This document shows, one piece after another, positions 45,706 through 55,155 of a stretch of DNA of 64,000 nucleotides. How positions within the stretch are numbered: position 1 is the first letter of the stretch; every line of letters begins with the position of its first letter. The notes under the pieces were generated by a model, which had not been told where the DNA came from, searched no databases, and saw nothing but the letters and a program-made list of their open reading frames with translations. The DNA comes from Celeribacter marinus (GTDB lineage Bacteria > Pseudomonadota > Alphaproteobacteria > Rhodobacterales > Rhodobacteraceae), in assembly GCF_001308265.1 (NCBI RefSeq), contig NZ_CP012023.1, positions 1,192,932 to 1,256,931 on the forward strand. The letters run 5' to 3'. Position numbers and translations under genes: made by a program.

Positions 45706-46740
45706 ATGACTGACAAGACTATCCTCAAGGCGCTCAAAGGCGAGACACAAGCCGTTCCCCCCATCTGGATGATGCGCCAAGCAGGCCGTTACCTACCTGA
45801 ATACAAAGCCACACGCGCCCAAGCGGGTGACTTTTTGTCGCTCTGCTACAATCCCGATCTGGCCGCCGAAGTGACGCTTCAGCCGATCCGCCGTTTTGGC
45901 TTCGATGCCGCCATCCTGTTTGCGGATATTTTGTTGTTGCCGCAGGCCTTGGGCGCCGATCTGTGGTTTGTCACCGGCGAAGGACCACGCCTGTCTACCA
46001 TCACAAGTGACGCTGATTTTGCACCGATGAAGGGCAAGGACGACATCCACGACACATTGGCACCTGTCTATGAGACCGTGAAAATCCTGTCACGTGAGCT
46101 GCCCAAAGAGACGACATTGATCGGCTTTGCAGGTGCGCCGTGGACCGTTGCCACCTACATGATCGCAGGGCGCGGCACACCGGACCAAGGCCCCGCACAT
46201 GCGCTGCGCGAGGGCAACACCGCGTTGTTCGAAAAGATCATCGACCTACTGACCATCAGCACCATCGAGTACCTCGACATGCAGATCAAAGCAGGCGCCG
46301 AAGTCGTCAAAATCTTTGACAGTTGGGCCGGCTCGCTCAAGGGCGAAGCGTTTGAAAAATATGCCGTCGAACCCGCGCGCATCATCACCACCGAATTGAA
46401 AAAACGCCACCCCGGCATTCCGATCATCGGGTTCCCGCGCGAAGCGGGCGATGGCTACATCGGGTTCCACGCCAAAACCGGCGTCGATTGTGTGGCCCTC
46501 GACAACTCCGTCTCACCCGAATGGGCCGCGGCAAACGTACAAAAAGACGGCTGCGTTCAGGGCAACCTCAAGTCGTCGCATATGGTTACTGGCGGTCAGG
46601 ATTTGATCGATGAGGTGCGCCACATCCGCGAAACGTTCGCCAACGGGCCGCACATCTTTAACCTCGGGCACGGGATCACACCTGATGCTGATCCTGACAA
46701 CGTGTCGCTGATGATCGAAACGCTCCGCGAGAACGCCTAA
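45706..46740 (+). CDS. hemE: Uroporphyrinogen decarboxylase HemE
   Basis: A 344-residue enzyme converting uroporphyrinogen III to coproporphyrinogen III. The N-terminal signature [20 protein letters not shown] and the [13 protein letters not shown] segment are intact. GGGAG lies seven bases before the ATG at 45706. Its TAA overlaps the ATG of the next gene (TAATG), so the acetyltransferase is co-translated. Confidence 0.95.
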   Translation: MTDKTILKALKGETQAVPPIWMMRQAGRYLPEYKATRAQAGDFLSLCYNPDLAAEVTLQPIRRFGFDAAILFADILLLPQALGADLWFVTGEGPRLSTITSDADFAPMKGKDDIHDTLAPVYETVKILSRELPKETTLIGFAGAPWTVATYMIAGRGTPDQGPAHALREGNTALFEKIIDLLTISTIEYLDMQIKAGAEVVKIFDSWAGSLKGEAFEKYAVEPARIITTELKKRHPGIPIIGFPREAGDGYIGFHAKTGVDCVALDNSVSPEWAAANVQKDGCVQGNLKSSHMVTGGQDLIDEVRHIRETFANGPHIFNLGHGITPDADPDNVSLMIETLRENA

Positions 46741-47240
46741 TGTTGATCCGTGACGCCGTTCAATCCGACCTGCCCGCCGTTGCAGCTATCCATGTCGCCA
46801 GTTGGCGTATGGCCTATCGCGAGTTGCTGTCAGACGACTACCTTGGCCAACCCGTGGCGGACGATCTCAACGGCAAATGGGTCGGTATGGACATCCCCGC
46901 CGAGGACATTTTACTTGTGGCGACCGACGACAACGCGGTGACGGGCTTCATCTATGTCAAAGGCGGCAAGCAGCCCGCCTATATCAACAACTTGCACGTT
47001 GATCCCACCCGCAAACGCGCAGGGATCGGTGCCGCTTTGATGAAGGCCGCCGCACAAACCCTGATCGCACGCGGCCACAATAGCGCCTACTTGACCGTTA
47101 TCACAGACAACGCCGCAGCCGTGGATTTCTACCGCAAACTGGGCGGCGCGTTCGGGCCAAAACAAGACGAATTGCTCTACGGCGAACCCGTCCAAACCTA
47201 CCCTGTCCATTGGGATGATTTACGCGAGTTGGCTGATTAG
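46740..47240 (+). CDS. GNAT-family N-acetyltransferase
   Basis: A 166-residue acetyltransferase with the coenzyme A motif RKRAGIGAALMKAA (about residues 97-110). The acceptor is unknown. It is coupled to hemE through a TAATG junction and overlaps the end of convergent hemF by four bases, leaving no terminator space between them. Confidence 0.85.
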   Translation: MLIRDAVQSDLPAVAAIHVASWRMAYRELLSDDYLGQPVADDLNGKWVGMDIPAEDILLVATDDNAVTGFIYVKGGKQPAYINNLHVDPTRKRAGIGAALMKAAAQTLIARGHNSAYLTVITDNAAAVDFYRKLGGAFGPKQDELLYGEPVQTYPVHWDDLRELAD

Positions 47241-48142
47241 ACCCACTTGGCCATAGGCGGCAAGCTCATGAGCACCGCGTTGGCATCATGGCCTGTCTCT
47301 AGTCCGAATTTTGTTCCACGGTCATAAACGAGGTTGTATTCGGCGTAGAGGCCACGGTGCACAAGCTGTTGATCCTTGTCGGCATCGGTCCATGGCGTAT
47401 TGCGCCGCTTGTTCGTAGGCGCAAGGAAGGCGGGCAGAAACGCGCGCCCGACATCTTGCGTAAACGCAAAATCGTTCTCCCAATCGCCCGTGTTGTGGTC
47501 GTCGTAGAAAATACCGCCAACACCACGCGCGCGGCCACGGTGCGGCACGTAAAAATACTCATCCGCCCACTCTTTGTAGCGCGGGTAGTAGCTGGCATCG
47601 TGACGATCACAGTGCTCTTTTTGCACTGCGTGGAATGCCGCCGTATCATCGGCATATTCAATGCAGGGATTCAAATCCGAACCCCCACCAAACCACCACG
47701 CATGTGGGGTCCAAAACATCCGCGTGTTCATATGGACGGCTGGCGTGTGCGGGTTTTGCATATGTGCGACTAGAGATATCCCTGCGGCCCAAAACCGTGG
47801 GTCATCCTTCATGCCGTCAATCCCCTTACGGGCAGCCATCGCCATTTGTGCGCGCTCCCCAAGCACACCGTAAACCGTCGACACGTTGACCCCAACTTTC
47901 TCGAATACACGCCCGCCACGCATAACAGACATCAATCCACCGCCTGCATCTGAGCCGTCATCTGAGGCGCGCGTGGTTTCAGTCACCTCAAAGCGACCTG
48001 CGGGCAGGTGCGAGAAGGACCCCTCTGATTGCGTATCTTCGACGTTCTGGAACGCGGCGACGATGTCATCGCGCAAGGACCGGAACCATGCGGAGGCACG
48101 CGCTTTTTCATCGTTCATATCAGGTTGGGGCTGTTGGGTCAT
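47237..48142 (-). CDS. hemF: Oxygen-dependent coproporphyrinogen III oxidase HemF
   Basis: A 301-residue enzyme with family blocks KVGVNVSTVYG, HMNTRMFWTPHAWWFGGGSDLNP, GIFYDDHN and EYNLVYDRGTKFGLETGHDANAVLMSLPP. It performs the aerobic version of the HemN reaction. No FNR box is seen upstream, in contrast to hemN. Confidence 0.95.
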   Translation of the reverse strand: MTQQPQPDMNDEKARASAWFRSLRDDIVAAFQNVEDTQSEGSFSHLPAGRFEVTETTRASDDGSDAGGGLMSVMRGGRVFEKVGVNVSTVYGVLGERAQMAMAARKGIDGMKDDPRFWAAGISLVAHMQNPHTPAVHMNTRMFWTPHAWWFGGGSDLNPCIEYADDTAAFHAVQKEHCDRHDASYYPRYKEWADEYFYVPHRGRARGVGGIFYDDHNTGDWENDFAFTQDVGRAFLPAFLAPTNKRRNTPWTDADKDQQLVHRGLYAEYNLVYDRGTKFGLETGHDANAVLMSLPPMAKWV

Positions 48143-48282
48143 ACTGGCGTCCTTCGTCGTGCGAATAGTGTGTTGCGCAGACCTAGCAGGAATGCGCCGA
48201 TCCTGCCAAGCCCACTTCCCCTGCGGCCAAAAGGCGCTATGCTCAAACCACTGATCACGAAGAGTTTCTTATGGAGTTCCCT

Positions 48283-48660
48283 ATGCGTTGGTTTTTGCCT
48301 TTGGCCGTTTTGCCGTTTCTTGCGGCGTGTTCCGAACAGCAAATGTGCATCTCTAGTGCAACAAAAGACCTGCGTGTGGTGCGCGGATTTGTGACCGAAA
48401 CAGAGGGGAATTTGCGCCGTGGCTATGCGCTGATCGAAGTGGACGTCATCGACTTTGAAACGCGGTCGTGCGGCACAAAACAAGATGGATCAACGAAATA
48501 TTGTCGCGTCCCCGTGCGCGACACTGAACTTAGGCCTAAGGCAATCGATCTCGACGCAGAGGCGGCAAAATTAGCCTCACTTAAACGCAAGGAAGCACAA
48601 CTGGCCGCTGCCGCAGAACAACAAATTGCCGCTTGCAAAGTTGCTTACCCCGACGGCTAA
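48283..48660 (+). CDS. Small predicted lipoprotein
   Basis: A 125-residue protein with a lipoprotein signal ending LAAC (Cys at about 16), a compact domain with two further Cys residues, and a C-terminal Ala/Lys/Glu-rich coiled-coil-like helix (about 92-118). The ATG at 48283 has GGAG upstream and gives the standard lipoprotein signal; an ATG at 48271 is the alternative. Family not recognised. Divergent from hemF. Confidence 0.75.
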   Translation: MRWFLPLAVLPFLAACSEQQMCISSATKDLRVVRGFVTETEGNLRRGYALIEVDVIDFETRSCGTKQDGSTKYCRVPVRDTELRPKAIDLDAEAAKLASLKRKEAQLAAAAEQQIAACKVAYPDG

Positions 48661-48664
48661 GTGT

Positions 48665-49477
48665 CTAGTGAGTTGGGGCCTGAACGGAATCCAAAAGTGT
48701 GCGACCCCCATCTACGTCCAACACCTGCCCCGTAACAAACCCCGAGCCTTCAGAGGCGAGATACTGCACCGTTTCGGCCACGTCAGACGCGGGCGCGACA
48801 CGCGCCAAAGGTGTCCCAAGCAAAATTTCATCACGGTAGTCAGGGTTCTCGGACAAAACATCACTCAAACTGGCGCTCAGGACAGAACCAAATGCCACAG
48901 CATTCACGCGAATGCGGCACGGTGCGAGCGCAACAGCCATAGAGCGCGTCATTTGCTCCACAGCGGCACTTGAGATCGAAAAGGCGAGCATTTCAGGTTG
49001 CGTGCGGCGCGCAGCAACCGATGAGAGATTGACGATAGATCCGAGCATACCCTCGGTCCGCTCCTCTTTTTCACCACACTTGATCATCCATTTTGCGACT
49101 TGCTGTGTTAGTCGCAGCGCCGTCAAAAGGTTTTGTTCCAACAGCGCCTCAACGTTATCATCATCTGCCGATAAAGGGTCACTTTGCGCCACTTGCCGTG
49201 ACGCGTTCACCAAAATGTCGACACCGTCAAACGCATCCACTGTCGCCGAAAGGAGGTTCGCAATCGTTAGTTTTTGACGCAGATCGCCCGCAAAATAGGC
49301 AACCTTTGCGCCCTCACGTTCGGCTGCTTCGCCAACTTCGGCGATCAATCCCTCTTCGTCCATGTCGGCAAACATGACGTTTGCGCCTTGGGCCTCGAAA
49401 TGCCGTGCGATCGCGAGACCAACACCATTTGCAGCGCCGGTAATGATGGCTGTTTTACCAGCAATCGAAAAGCTCAT
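48665..49477 (-). CDS. SDR-fold protein lacking the catalytic Tyr and Lys
   Basis: A 270-residue short-chain dehydrogenase/reductase relative. The cofactor motif TGAANGVG (about 13-20) and the SSV strand with Ser152/153 are present, and the C-terminus has DVDGGRTL. The usual Y-x3-K active site is replaced by F166 and S170 (AFSISSAA), so ordinary hydride transfer is not expected. It may bind nucleotide as a regulator or scaffold. It precedes clpS and rsmC-like genes on the same strand but with its own gap. Confidence 0.85.
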   Translation of the reverse strand: MSFSIAGKTAIITGAANGVGLAIARHFEAQGANVMFADMDEEGLIAEVGEAAEREGAKVAYFAGDLRQKLTIANLLSATVDAFDGVDILVNASRQVAQSDPLSADDDNVEALLEQNLLTALRLTQQVAKWMIKCGEKEERTEGMLGSIVNLSSVAARRTQPEMLAFSISSAAVEQMTRSMAVALAPCRIRVNAVAFGSVLSASLSDVLSENPDYRDEILLGTPLARVAPASDVAETVQYLASEGSGFVTGQVLDVDGGRTLLDSVQAPTH

Positions 49478-49516
49478 GACATCATCCCTGATTCTGTTCG
49501 CGCCAACTTACGAGGT

Positions 49517-50482
49517 TCACGCACGTGTGCGAAGAGGCCTCTTAGCGTAAAGCACTTTGAAGCCGCCCGTATCCGCGATCTTTTCCACATGCATAAACCG
49601 CTCAGACAAGGCCGCCTCGTAGGGAAGTTGCCGATTGGCGACCAACCATAACTCGCCATGCGGCGCCAAAAGACGCGCAGCAGCTGCGATAAACGCTTGT
49701 CCCAACGCCGGATCAGCGGCCCGCGTGGTGTGAAACGGCGGGTTCATAACAATGGCGTCAAACCGCACCTTAGCATCAAACTGTGTAGCATCAGCCCAAT
49801 GAAACGTGGCACGCGGATCGACAACATTGACTTTAGCACACTCAAACGCAGCGTGTTCGGCCTCGACCACATGAAGCACTTTTACGCCATCCCGTGCCAG
49901 AATATGACGCGAAAGATACCCCCAGCCCGCACCTAGATCGGCGATTTTTGACGGTAGTTTTTGTGGCAGTGTGGCAATCAGTAGCTCGGACGCCTTGTCG
50001 ATCCGGTCCGCAGAAAAAACACCCAAACGTGTTTCGAACCCGTCCACTGACGCGAGCGGGCCGACATCGGCCCAATCGGAAAAGTCGCCACCCTCAAATG
50101 CAATCGCTTTGCCATGGGATTTTGAAACCACACGCACAGCCTCACCGCGTTTTTTAAGATCGCGTGCAATACTATCTATACCGTCAGTCTTTTGACCATC
50201 AACAATCACCACCTGCGCACGGCTCGCGGCGTCGGCAATAAGAGCGCGGGCCTCCAGTTTGGAGCGCGGCACAGCCACGATTGCGACATCAAAAAGTCCC
50301 TCCGGCGCGACCCGAACATCGAACCCTGCATCGCAAAACGCATCATGATCGGGTTTGAACCCCTGAACGATTTGCACAGACGCAGGGTCAAACATCGACA
50401 GATCGGCGCCAATGCGGGGTCTATAGACCACCACGCGATCAGGCGTTCCATCAAGGAGTAAAGAGATGCGAGACGATATCAT
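49517..50482 (-). CDS. Class I SAM-dependent methyltransferase, RsmC-like
   Basis: A 321-residue protein of the RsmC/RlmG type: a degenerate N-terminal methyltransferase-like half and an active C-terminal half with the SAM motif IADLGAGWGYLS (about 185-196) and the catalytic NPPFH near 247. These enzymes make N2-methylguanosine in 16S or 23S rRNA; which target applies is not visible. Confidence 0.88.
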   Translation of the reverse strand: MISSRISLLLDGTPDRVVVYRPRIGADLSMFDPASVQIVQGFKPDHDAFCDAGFDVRVAPEGLFDVAIVAVPRSKLEARALIADAASRAQVVIVDGQKTDGIDSIARDLKKRGEAVRVVSKSHGKAIAFEGGDFSDWADVGPLASVDGFETRLGVFSADRIDKASELLIATLPQKLPSKIADLGAGWGYLSRHILARDGVKVLHVVEAEHAAFECAKVNVVDPRATFHWADATQFDAKVRFDAIVMNPPFHTTRAADPALGQAFIAAAARLLAPHGELWLVANRQLPYEAALSERFMHVEKIADTGGFKVLYAKRPLRTRA

Positions 50483-50509
50483 TACAAATGGCGCGGCGGG
50501 GGCCGCGCT

Positions 50510-50839
50510 CTAATCCTTTTCCATCGTGCATTGCAGCGGATGCTGATGCCGCTGGGCAAAGTCCATAACCTGACTCACTTTTGTCTCCGCAATCTCGTGC
50601 GGGAACACTCCGACCACTGCCAGTCCCTTTTTATGGACCGTCAACATGATCTCGGTTGCTTGTGAGTGACCAATTGCAAAGAAACGCTCCAGCACAAGGA
50701 TGACAAACTCCATGGGGGTATAGTCGTCATTGAGCAGCATCACCTTGTAGAGTGGGGGGCGCTTTGTCTTGGGTTTGGTTTTGGTCGCAAGAGAGGTATC
50801 GCCGCCATCATCGAAGCGGTCGTCATCGTCGGACATCAT
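50510..50839 (-). CDS. clpS: ATP-dependent Clp protease adaptor ClpS
   Basis: A 109-residue N-end-rule adaptor for ClpAP. The conserved segments [20 protein letters not shown] and [19 protein letters not shown] are intact, preceded by an acidic disordered tail. The ATG at 50839 (or 50836) is used because the longer frame to 50992 overlaps the divergent HAD gene and adds non-family sequence. No clpA is in the window. Confidence 0.92.
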   Translation of the reverse strand: MMSDDDDRFDDGGDTSLATKTKPKTKRPPLYKVMLLNDDYTPMEFVILVLERFFAIGHSQATEIMLTVHKKGLAVVGVFPHEIAETKVSQVMDFAQRHQHPLQCTMEKD

Positions 50840-50970
50840 GTGAGGCGAGAGGATCACTCTGGCGTCTCCGGATTGCGCAATACTAAACGTCGTGCTGTTA
50901 GCCGCTGTATATAGCCTCTTTCTCGCATCATTAAAGGGGGTTATCCACTCAGGGTAAAAGGGAGATGTAA

Positions 50971-51675
50971 ATGAGCGCCAAAATTTCGACAATCGCCTTC
51001 GATGCGGACGACACGCTATGGGAAAATGAACAATTTTTTCGCATAACGCAGGAACGATTTTGCGAACTTCTGGCCGATTACACGCACGCCGATCATCTCG
51101 CTGAACGCTTGCTTGCGGCGGAGCGGCGCAACCTTGGTGGGTATGGATTTGGGATTAAGGGATTCGTCTTATCCATGATCGAGACAGCGATCGAAGTGAC
51201 CGACGAGAGGGTGCCTGCCAAAGTGATCAAAGAATTGATCGAGGCAGGACAAGACATGCTATCGCATCCAATTCACCTGCTTGAGGGCGTCGAAGAGACC
51301 GTGCGCGCGCTCGCGGCGGATCATGAAATCATCATGGTGACCAAGGGCGATCTACTCGACCAAGAACGCAAACTTGCGCAATCAGGTTTAGGCGATTTAT
51401 TTGATGCGGTTGAGATCGTATCCGCAAAAACACCACCTGTGTACGCGGATATATTCGACCGGCATGGCGTCACACCAGAGCGCGCCGTGATGGTGGGCAA
51501 TTCGATGAAGTCGGATGTTCTGCCACCGATAGAGGTCGGCGCTTGGGGGATCTACATCCCGCATTCCATCACATGGACCATCGAACACGCCGAAGCTCCG
51601 GAAGGGCACCCCCGCTATAAACACCTCGAAGCCCTCGCGGATCTCCCCGCTTTTGTTGGGTCAATCTCACGGTGA
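50971..51675 (+). CDS. HAD-superfamily hydrolase
   Basis: A 234-residue phosphatase with the nucleophile motif FDADDTLW (Asp11, Asp13), motif II VTKGD and motif [11 protein letters not shown]. The cap is helical. AAGGGAGA precedes the ATG. The substrate is unknown. Divergent from clpS. Confidence 0.88.
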   Translation: MSAKISTIAFDADDTLWENEQFFRITQERFCELLADYTHADHLAERLLAAERRNLGGYGFGIKGFVLSMIETAIEVTDERVPAKVIKELIEAGQDMLSHPIHLLEGVEETVRALAADHEIIMVTKGDLLDQERKLAQSGLGDLFDAVEIVSAKTPPVYADIFDRHGVTPERAVMVGNSMKSDVLPPIEVGAWGIYIPHSITWTIEHAEAPEGHPRYKHLEALADLPAFVGSISR

Positions 51676-51706
51676 TTGAGATGTGATTCTCGCGTTCATT
51701 TGGGTG

Positions 51707-51718
51707 GCCACATGTGGC
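51707..51718. repeat. Palindrome GCCACATGTGGC
   Basis: A perfect 12-base palindrome. A related dyad, CGCCAC-CATAT-GTGGCG, occurs at 51772-51788. Both lie in the 231-base interval before the carboxypeptidase gene, so they may be operator sites for it. Confidence 0.4.
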
Positions 51719-51906
51719 AAAAGTTTCGACCAAGCGAGCTATGCACCGTATTTAGAGGTCCATTGAAATCTCGCCACCATATGTGGCGTTGCATCAATAC
51801 CATCGCCTAAAGCCTTATAAAATTGACTGTTTTCACGTTTCAAAGCCTGTGCTAGCGTCTTTTGTATAAGCTGGGCGAAATGATCCGGCACATACGAGGC
51901 AGAGTT

Positions 51907-53502
51907 ATGATGTTGAGCAACGTGCAAGCGTGGGTACTCCCGCGTGCCGTGATCGGGCGTATTTTCCCAATTCTTTTAATCGCTCTCGCGATGCTAGTCG
52001 GCATCTCGGCCAAAGTTATGGCCGCTGAATATGCCGCATTGGTGATGGACGCACGCAACGGAAAAATCCTGCATTCGAGCAATGCCGACACGCGCCTACA
52101 TCCGGCGTCCCTCACCAAAATGATGACGCTCTACATCGCGTTTGAAGCTGTTGAGAATGGTGAGATCGGCCTCGACACCCTTGTCACCATCTCCAAAAAC
52201 GCCGCAGCAGAGCCGCCTTCTAAACTGGGGCTGAAGTCCGGCCAGAAAATAAAACTACGCTATCTCATCCGCGCCGCCGCCGTAAAATCCGCAAATGATG
52301 CCGCCACAGCAATTGGTGAAGCGATCGAAGGATCGGAAGCCGCATTCGCACGCCGCATGAACCGCACAGCCAAAGAACTCGGCATGTCGCGCACCACGTT
52401 CAAAAATGCCCACGGCCTCACGGCGAGCGGACACCTGTCCACAGCGCGCGATATGTCCGTCCTTGGACGCCACGTGTTCTACGACTACCCAGACTACTAC
52501 AATATCTTTTCACGCACGACTGCCGATGCGGGCGTACGCACTGTGTCCCACACCAACAGCCGTTTTCTCAACAGCTATGCCGGCGCGGACGGAATCAAAA
52601 CGGGGTACACATCTGCTGCCGGTTTTAACCTTGTCGCCTCGGCGGAACGCGGCGGCGAGCGCATCATTACGACCGTATTTGGCGGGCGCTCTACCGCGAC
52701 ACGCAATGCGCGCGTCACCGAGTTGATGGATTTAGGGTTCCAGCGCGCGCCCAACCGTGTCGCAGTTGTCAAACCCAAACGCCCCCCCTACTTGGGCAAA
52801 GCCGCTGGCAGCGCCGTTATGGTCGCAGGCACGCAAGACGCGCCGAGCGTGGCCTCCAAAATCATTCGCGTCACAATCAACGTCACGCAAAGCCCAATCC
52901 CCAAACCGCGCCCGATGCGCACCTTGGCACCCGAAGACGAAACCATGTTGTTGTCGATGTCGAATGACATTTTCAATGCCGTCACACAGGCGCAACACGA
53001 TGAACAGGTTCTGGCCCTCGCCGAGGCCGCGACATCACAGGCCACGCAAGTGCTTGAACAAGTCGAAAAAGTCGCACAGCTAGACGCGCCCCTTGAGCCC
53101 TCTCCGATTAAAACTGCTCCCGCTGGCCTGTCCGACATAACCCCTAAGCCGCGCCCCGTCTCGCTTCAGCTGACCAACGTGACGCCCACCGCGGCGGTTA
53201 TGCCGGCACGCGCGTTGGTGGCTCAGTCTGGCCCGGAAATCGTGACACGCATCTCTACCTCAGGATCGCGCCATTGGGGCGTCAACATCGGCACCTACGG
53301 CTCTGAATACGAGGCGCGCAAAGTCTTGCTCAAGACAGCATTGACAGAACTCGACATGCTCGATGGTGCCCTGCGCAAAGTCGTAAAATCAAAGCGCGGC
53401 TATCAGGCAAATTTCCTTGGCCTGACCGAAGACCTCGCGGGTATGACCTGTCGTCGCCTCGCAGCACGCGGCGTTGATTGCGATCCGATTGGCCCGACCT
53501 AA
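51907..53502 (+). CDS. D-alanyl-D-alanine carboxypeptidase (PBP5-type) with SPOR-like tail
   Basis: A 531-residue serine peptidase that trims peptidoglycan stem peptides. N-terminal signal anchor (GRIFPILLIALAMLVGISA), then active-site motifs SLTK (68-71), SAN (128-130) and KTG (231-233). After about residue 290 comes a Pro/Ala-rich linker and a C-terminal SPOR-like domain (WGVNIGTYGSEYEARKV, LAARGVDC) that would target septal peptidoglycan. Starts at 51907 or 51910 follow GAGG; an ATG at 51880 is possible. Confidence 0.9.
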   Translation: MMLSNVQAWVLPRAVIGRIFPILLIALAMLVGISAKVMAAEYAALVMDARNGKILHSSNADTRLHPASLTKMMTLYIAFEAVENGEIGLDTLVTISKNAAAEPPSKLGLKSGQKIKLRYLIRAAAVKSANDAATAIGEAIEGSEAAFARRMNRTAKELGMSRTTFKNAHGLTASGHLSTARDMSVLGRHVFYDYPDYYNIFSRTTADAGVRTVSHTNSRFLNSYAGADGIKTGYTSAAGFNLVASAERGGERIITTVFGGRSTATRNARVTELMDLGFQRAPNRVAVVKPKRPPYLGKAAGSAVMVAGTQDAPSVASKIIRVTINVTQSPIPKPRPMRTLAPEDETMLLSMSNDIFNAVTQAQHDEQVLALAEAATSQATQVLEQVEKVAQLDAPLEPSPIKTAPAGLSDITPKPRPVSLQLTNVTPTAAVMPARALVAQSGPEIVTRISTSGSRHWGVNIGTYGSEYEARKVLLKTALTELDMLDGALRKVVKSKRGYQANFLGLTEDLAGMTCRRLAARGVDCDPIGPT

Positions 53503-53547
53503 GCAGAACACACGACACCACAATCACCACCAGATGGGCGTGGGCGT

Positions 53548-55155
53548 TTAGACGCCTGCGCCCTCTTCAACTGTAAGATCAAACGCGGCGGCAACAAGCG
53601 CCTTGGTGTAGGGGTGTTGTGGCGCGTCAAAAATCGCATCCGCTTCGCCTGCCTCCACAACACCGCCACGCTTCATCACCATCACTTTATGGCTAAGCGC
53701 ACGTACCACCCGCAGGTCGTGTGAGATAAACAGGTAGGCAAGTTTGTGTTTGACCTGAAGATCGCGCAACAAATCCACAATCTGCACCTGTACCGTCATA
53801 TCAAGCGCCGAAGTTGGCTCGTCCAGAACCACCAAACGCGGGCGCAAAATCATCGCACGCGCAATCGCCACCCGTTGGCGTTGCCCGCCCGAAAACTCGT
53901 GGGGGTAGCGGTGGCGCGTGTCAGGATCGAGGCCGACCTCGTGCATAATCTCGATCACCGCTTCCTCTTTGGACGCATGATCGCCCAAGCCGTGCACACC
54001 CAAACCCTCAGCAATAATTTGCGCAATGGTCATGCGTGGCGACAGCGACCCGTAGGGATCTTGGAACACGATCTGCATATCAGCGCGTAAACCCCGCAGA
54101 GCACGGTTGTTCCACCCTTGTACGTCTTGCCCCATCACAACCACGGGGCCTTGTGAGGAAATCAGCCGCATCATTGCGAGCGCCAAGGTGGTTTTGCCCG
54201 ATCCGGATTCGCCAACAACACCCACCGTCTCGCCCTCGCGCACGGAAAATGTCGCGGCATTCACCGCCTTCACATAGCCCGCTGTGCGCCGTAAAAATCC
54301 GCGCTGTATAGGAAACCAAATGCGCAGGTCTGTGGTCTCGGCCACAACCTTGGCATTTTGGGGCACAGGGATGGGACGCCCCGTTGCCTCGGCCTCCAAC
54401 AACAGCTTGGTATAAGGGTGGCTAGGCGCATCGAATATCTCCGCCGTTTTACCCGCCTCCACGATCTCACCGTCTTTCATCACGCAAACACGATCAGCAA
54501 ATTTGCGCACGATGTTGAGGTCATGGGTGATGAACAACATCGACATGCCCTCATCGCGTTTAATGTCCATCAACAGGTCAAGGATTTGCGCCTGAATAGT
54601 AACGTCCAACGCCGTGGTCGGCTCATCCGCGATCAACAGTTTCGGCGCATTCGCTAGCGCCATTGCGATCATAACGCGCTGACGTTGCCCGCCGGACAAT
54701 TGGTGTGGATAGGCGCCCAAACGTTCCTCGGCATTGTGAATGCCCACACGGTCCAGAAGGTACAAAATGCGTTCGCGGGCCTTCGCGCCTGTCACACCTT
54801 GATGGACGAGCAGAATCTCGGCGAGTTGTTTCTCGATCGTATGCAGCGGATTGAGCGAGGTCATCGGCTCTTGGAAGATAAAGCTGACATCATTGCCGCG
54901 AATTTTGCGCAGCACGTTTTCGCTGGCACCGGCCAGTTCCCGACCCTCATAAAGGATCGATCCGCCGATGACAGCGTTGTCGGACAGCAGGTTCACCGAC
55001 GACAATGCAGTGACGGATTTGCCCGAACCACTCTCGCCGACCAAGGCAACGACCTCGCCCTTTTCAACACGGAACGACACGCCTTTGACCGCCTCGACAA
55101 GACCGCCGTCCTGTTTGAACGACACACGCAAATCTGTGAACTCAAGAAGGCTCAT
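53548..55155 (-). CDS. yejF: Peptide ABC transporter fused ATPase YejF
   Basis: A 535-residue protein with two oligopeptide-type ATPase domains (Walker A GESGSGKSVT near 37 and GESGSGKTTL near 315; signatures LSGGQRQRV and FSGGQRQRV). It energises the YejABEF importer of oligopeptides and microcin-type compounds. The ATG overlaps the yejE stop. Last gene of the operon. Confidence 0.92.
   Translation of the reverse strand: MSLLEFTDLRVSFKQDGGLVEAVKGVSFRVEKGEVVALVGESGSGKSVTALSSVNLLSDNAVIGGSILYEGRELAGASENVLRKIRGNDVSFIFQEPMTSLNPLHTIEKQLAEILLVHQGVTGAKARERILYLLDRVGIHNAEERLGAYPHQLSGGQRQRVMIAMALANAPKLLIADEPTTALDVTIQAQILDLLMDIKRDEGMSMLFITHDLNIVRKFADRVCVMKDGEIVEAGKTAEIFDAPSHPYTKLLLEAEATGRPIPVPQNAKVVAETTDLRIWFPIQRGFLRRTAGYVKAVNAATFSVREGETVGVVGESGSGKTTLALAMMRLISSQGPVVVMGQDVQGWNNRALRGLRADMQIVFQDPYGSLSPRMTIAQIIAEGLGVHGLGDHASKEEAVIEIMHEVGLDPDTRHRYPHEFSGGQRQRVAIARAMILRPRLVVLDEPTSALDMTVQVQIVDLLRDLQVKHKLAYLFISHDLRVVRALSHKVMVMKRGGVVEAGEADAIFDAPQHPYTKALVAAAFDLTVEEGAGV

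Noticed and set aside
53520..53560. Hairpin GGGCGTGGGCGT/ACGCCTGCGCCC at the end of yejF
   Set aside because: Imperfect, overlaps the yejF stop and has no T-run on either strand, so a terminator call is not supported.
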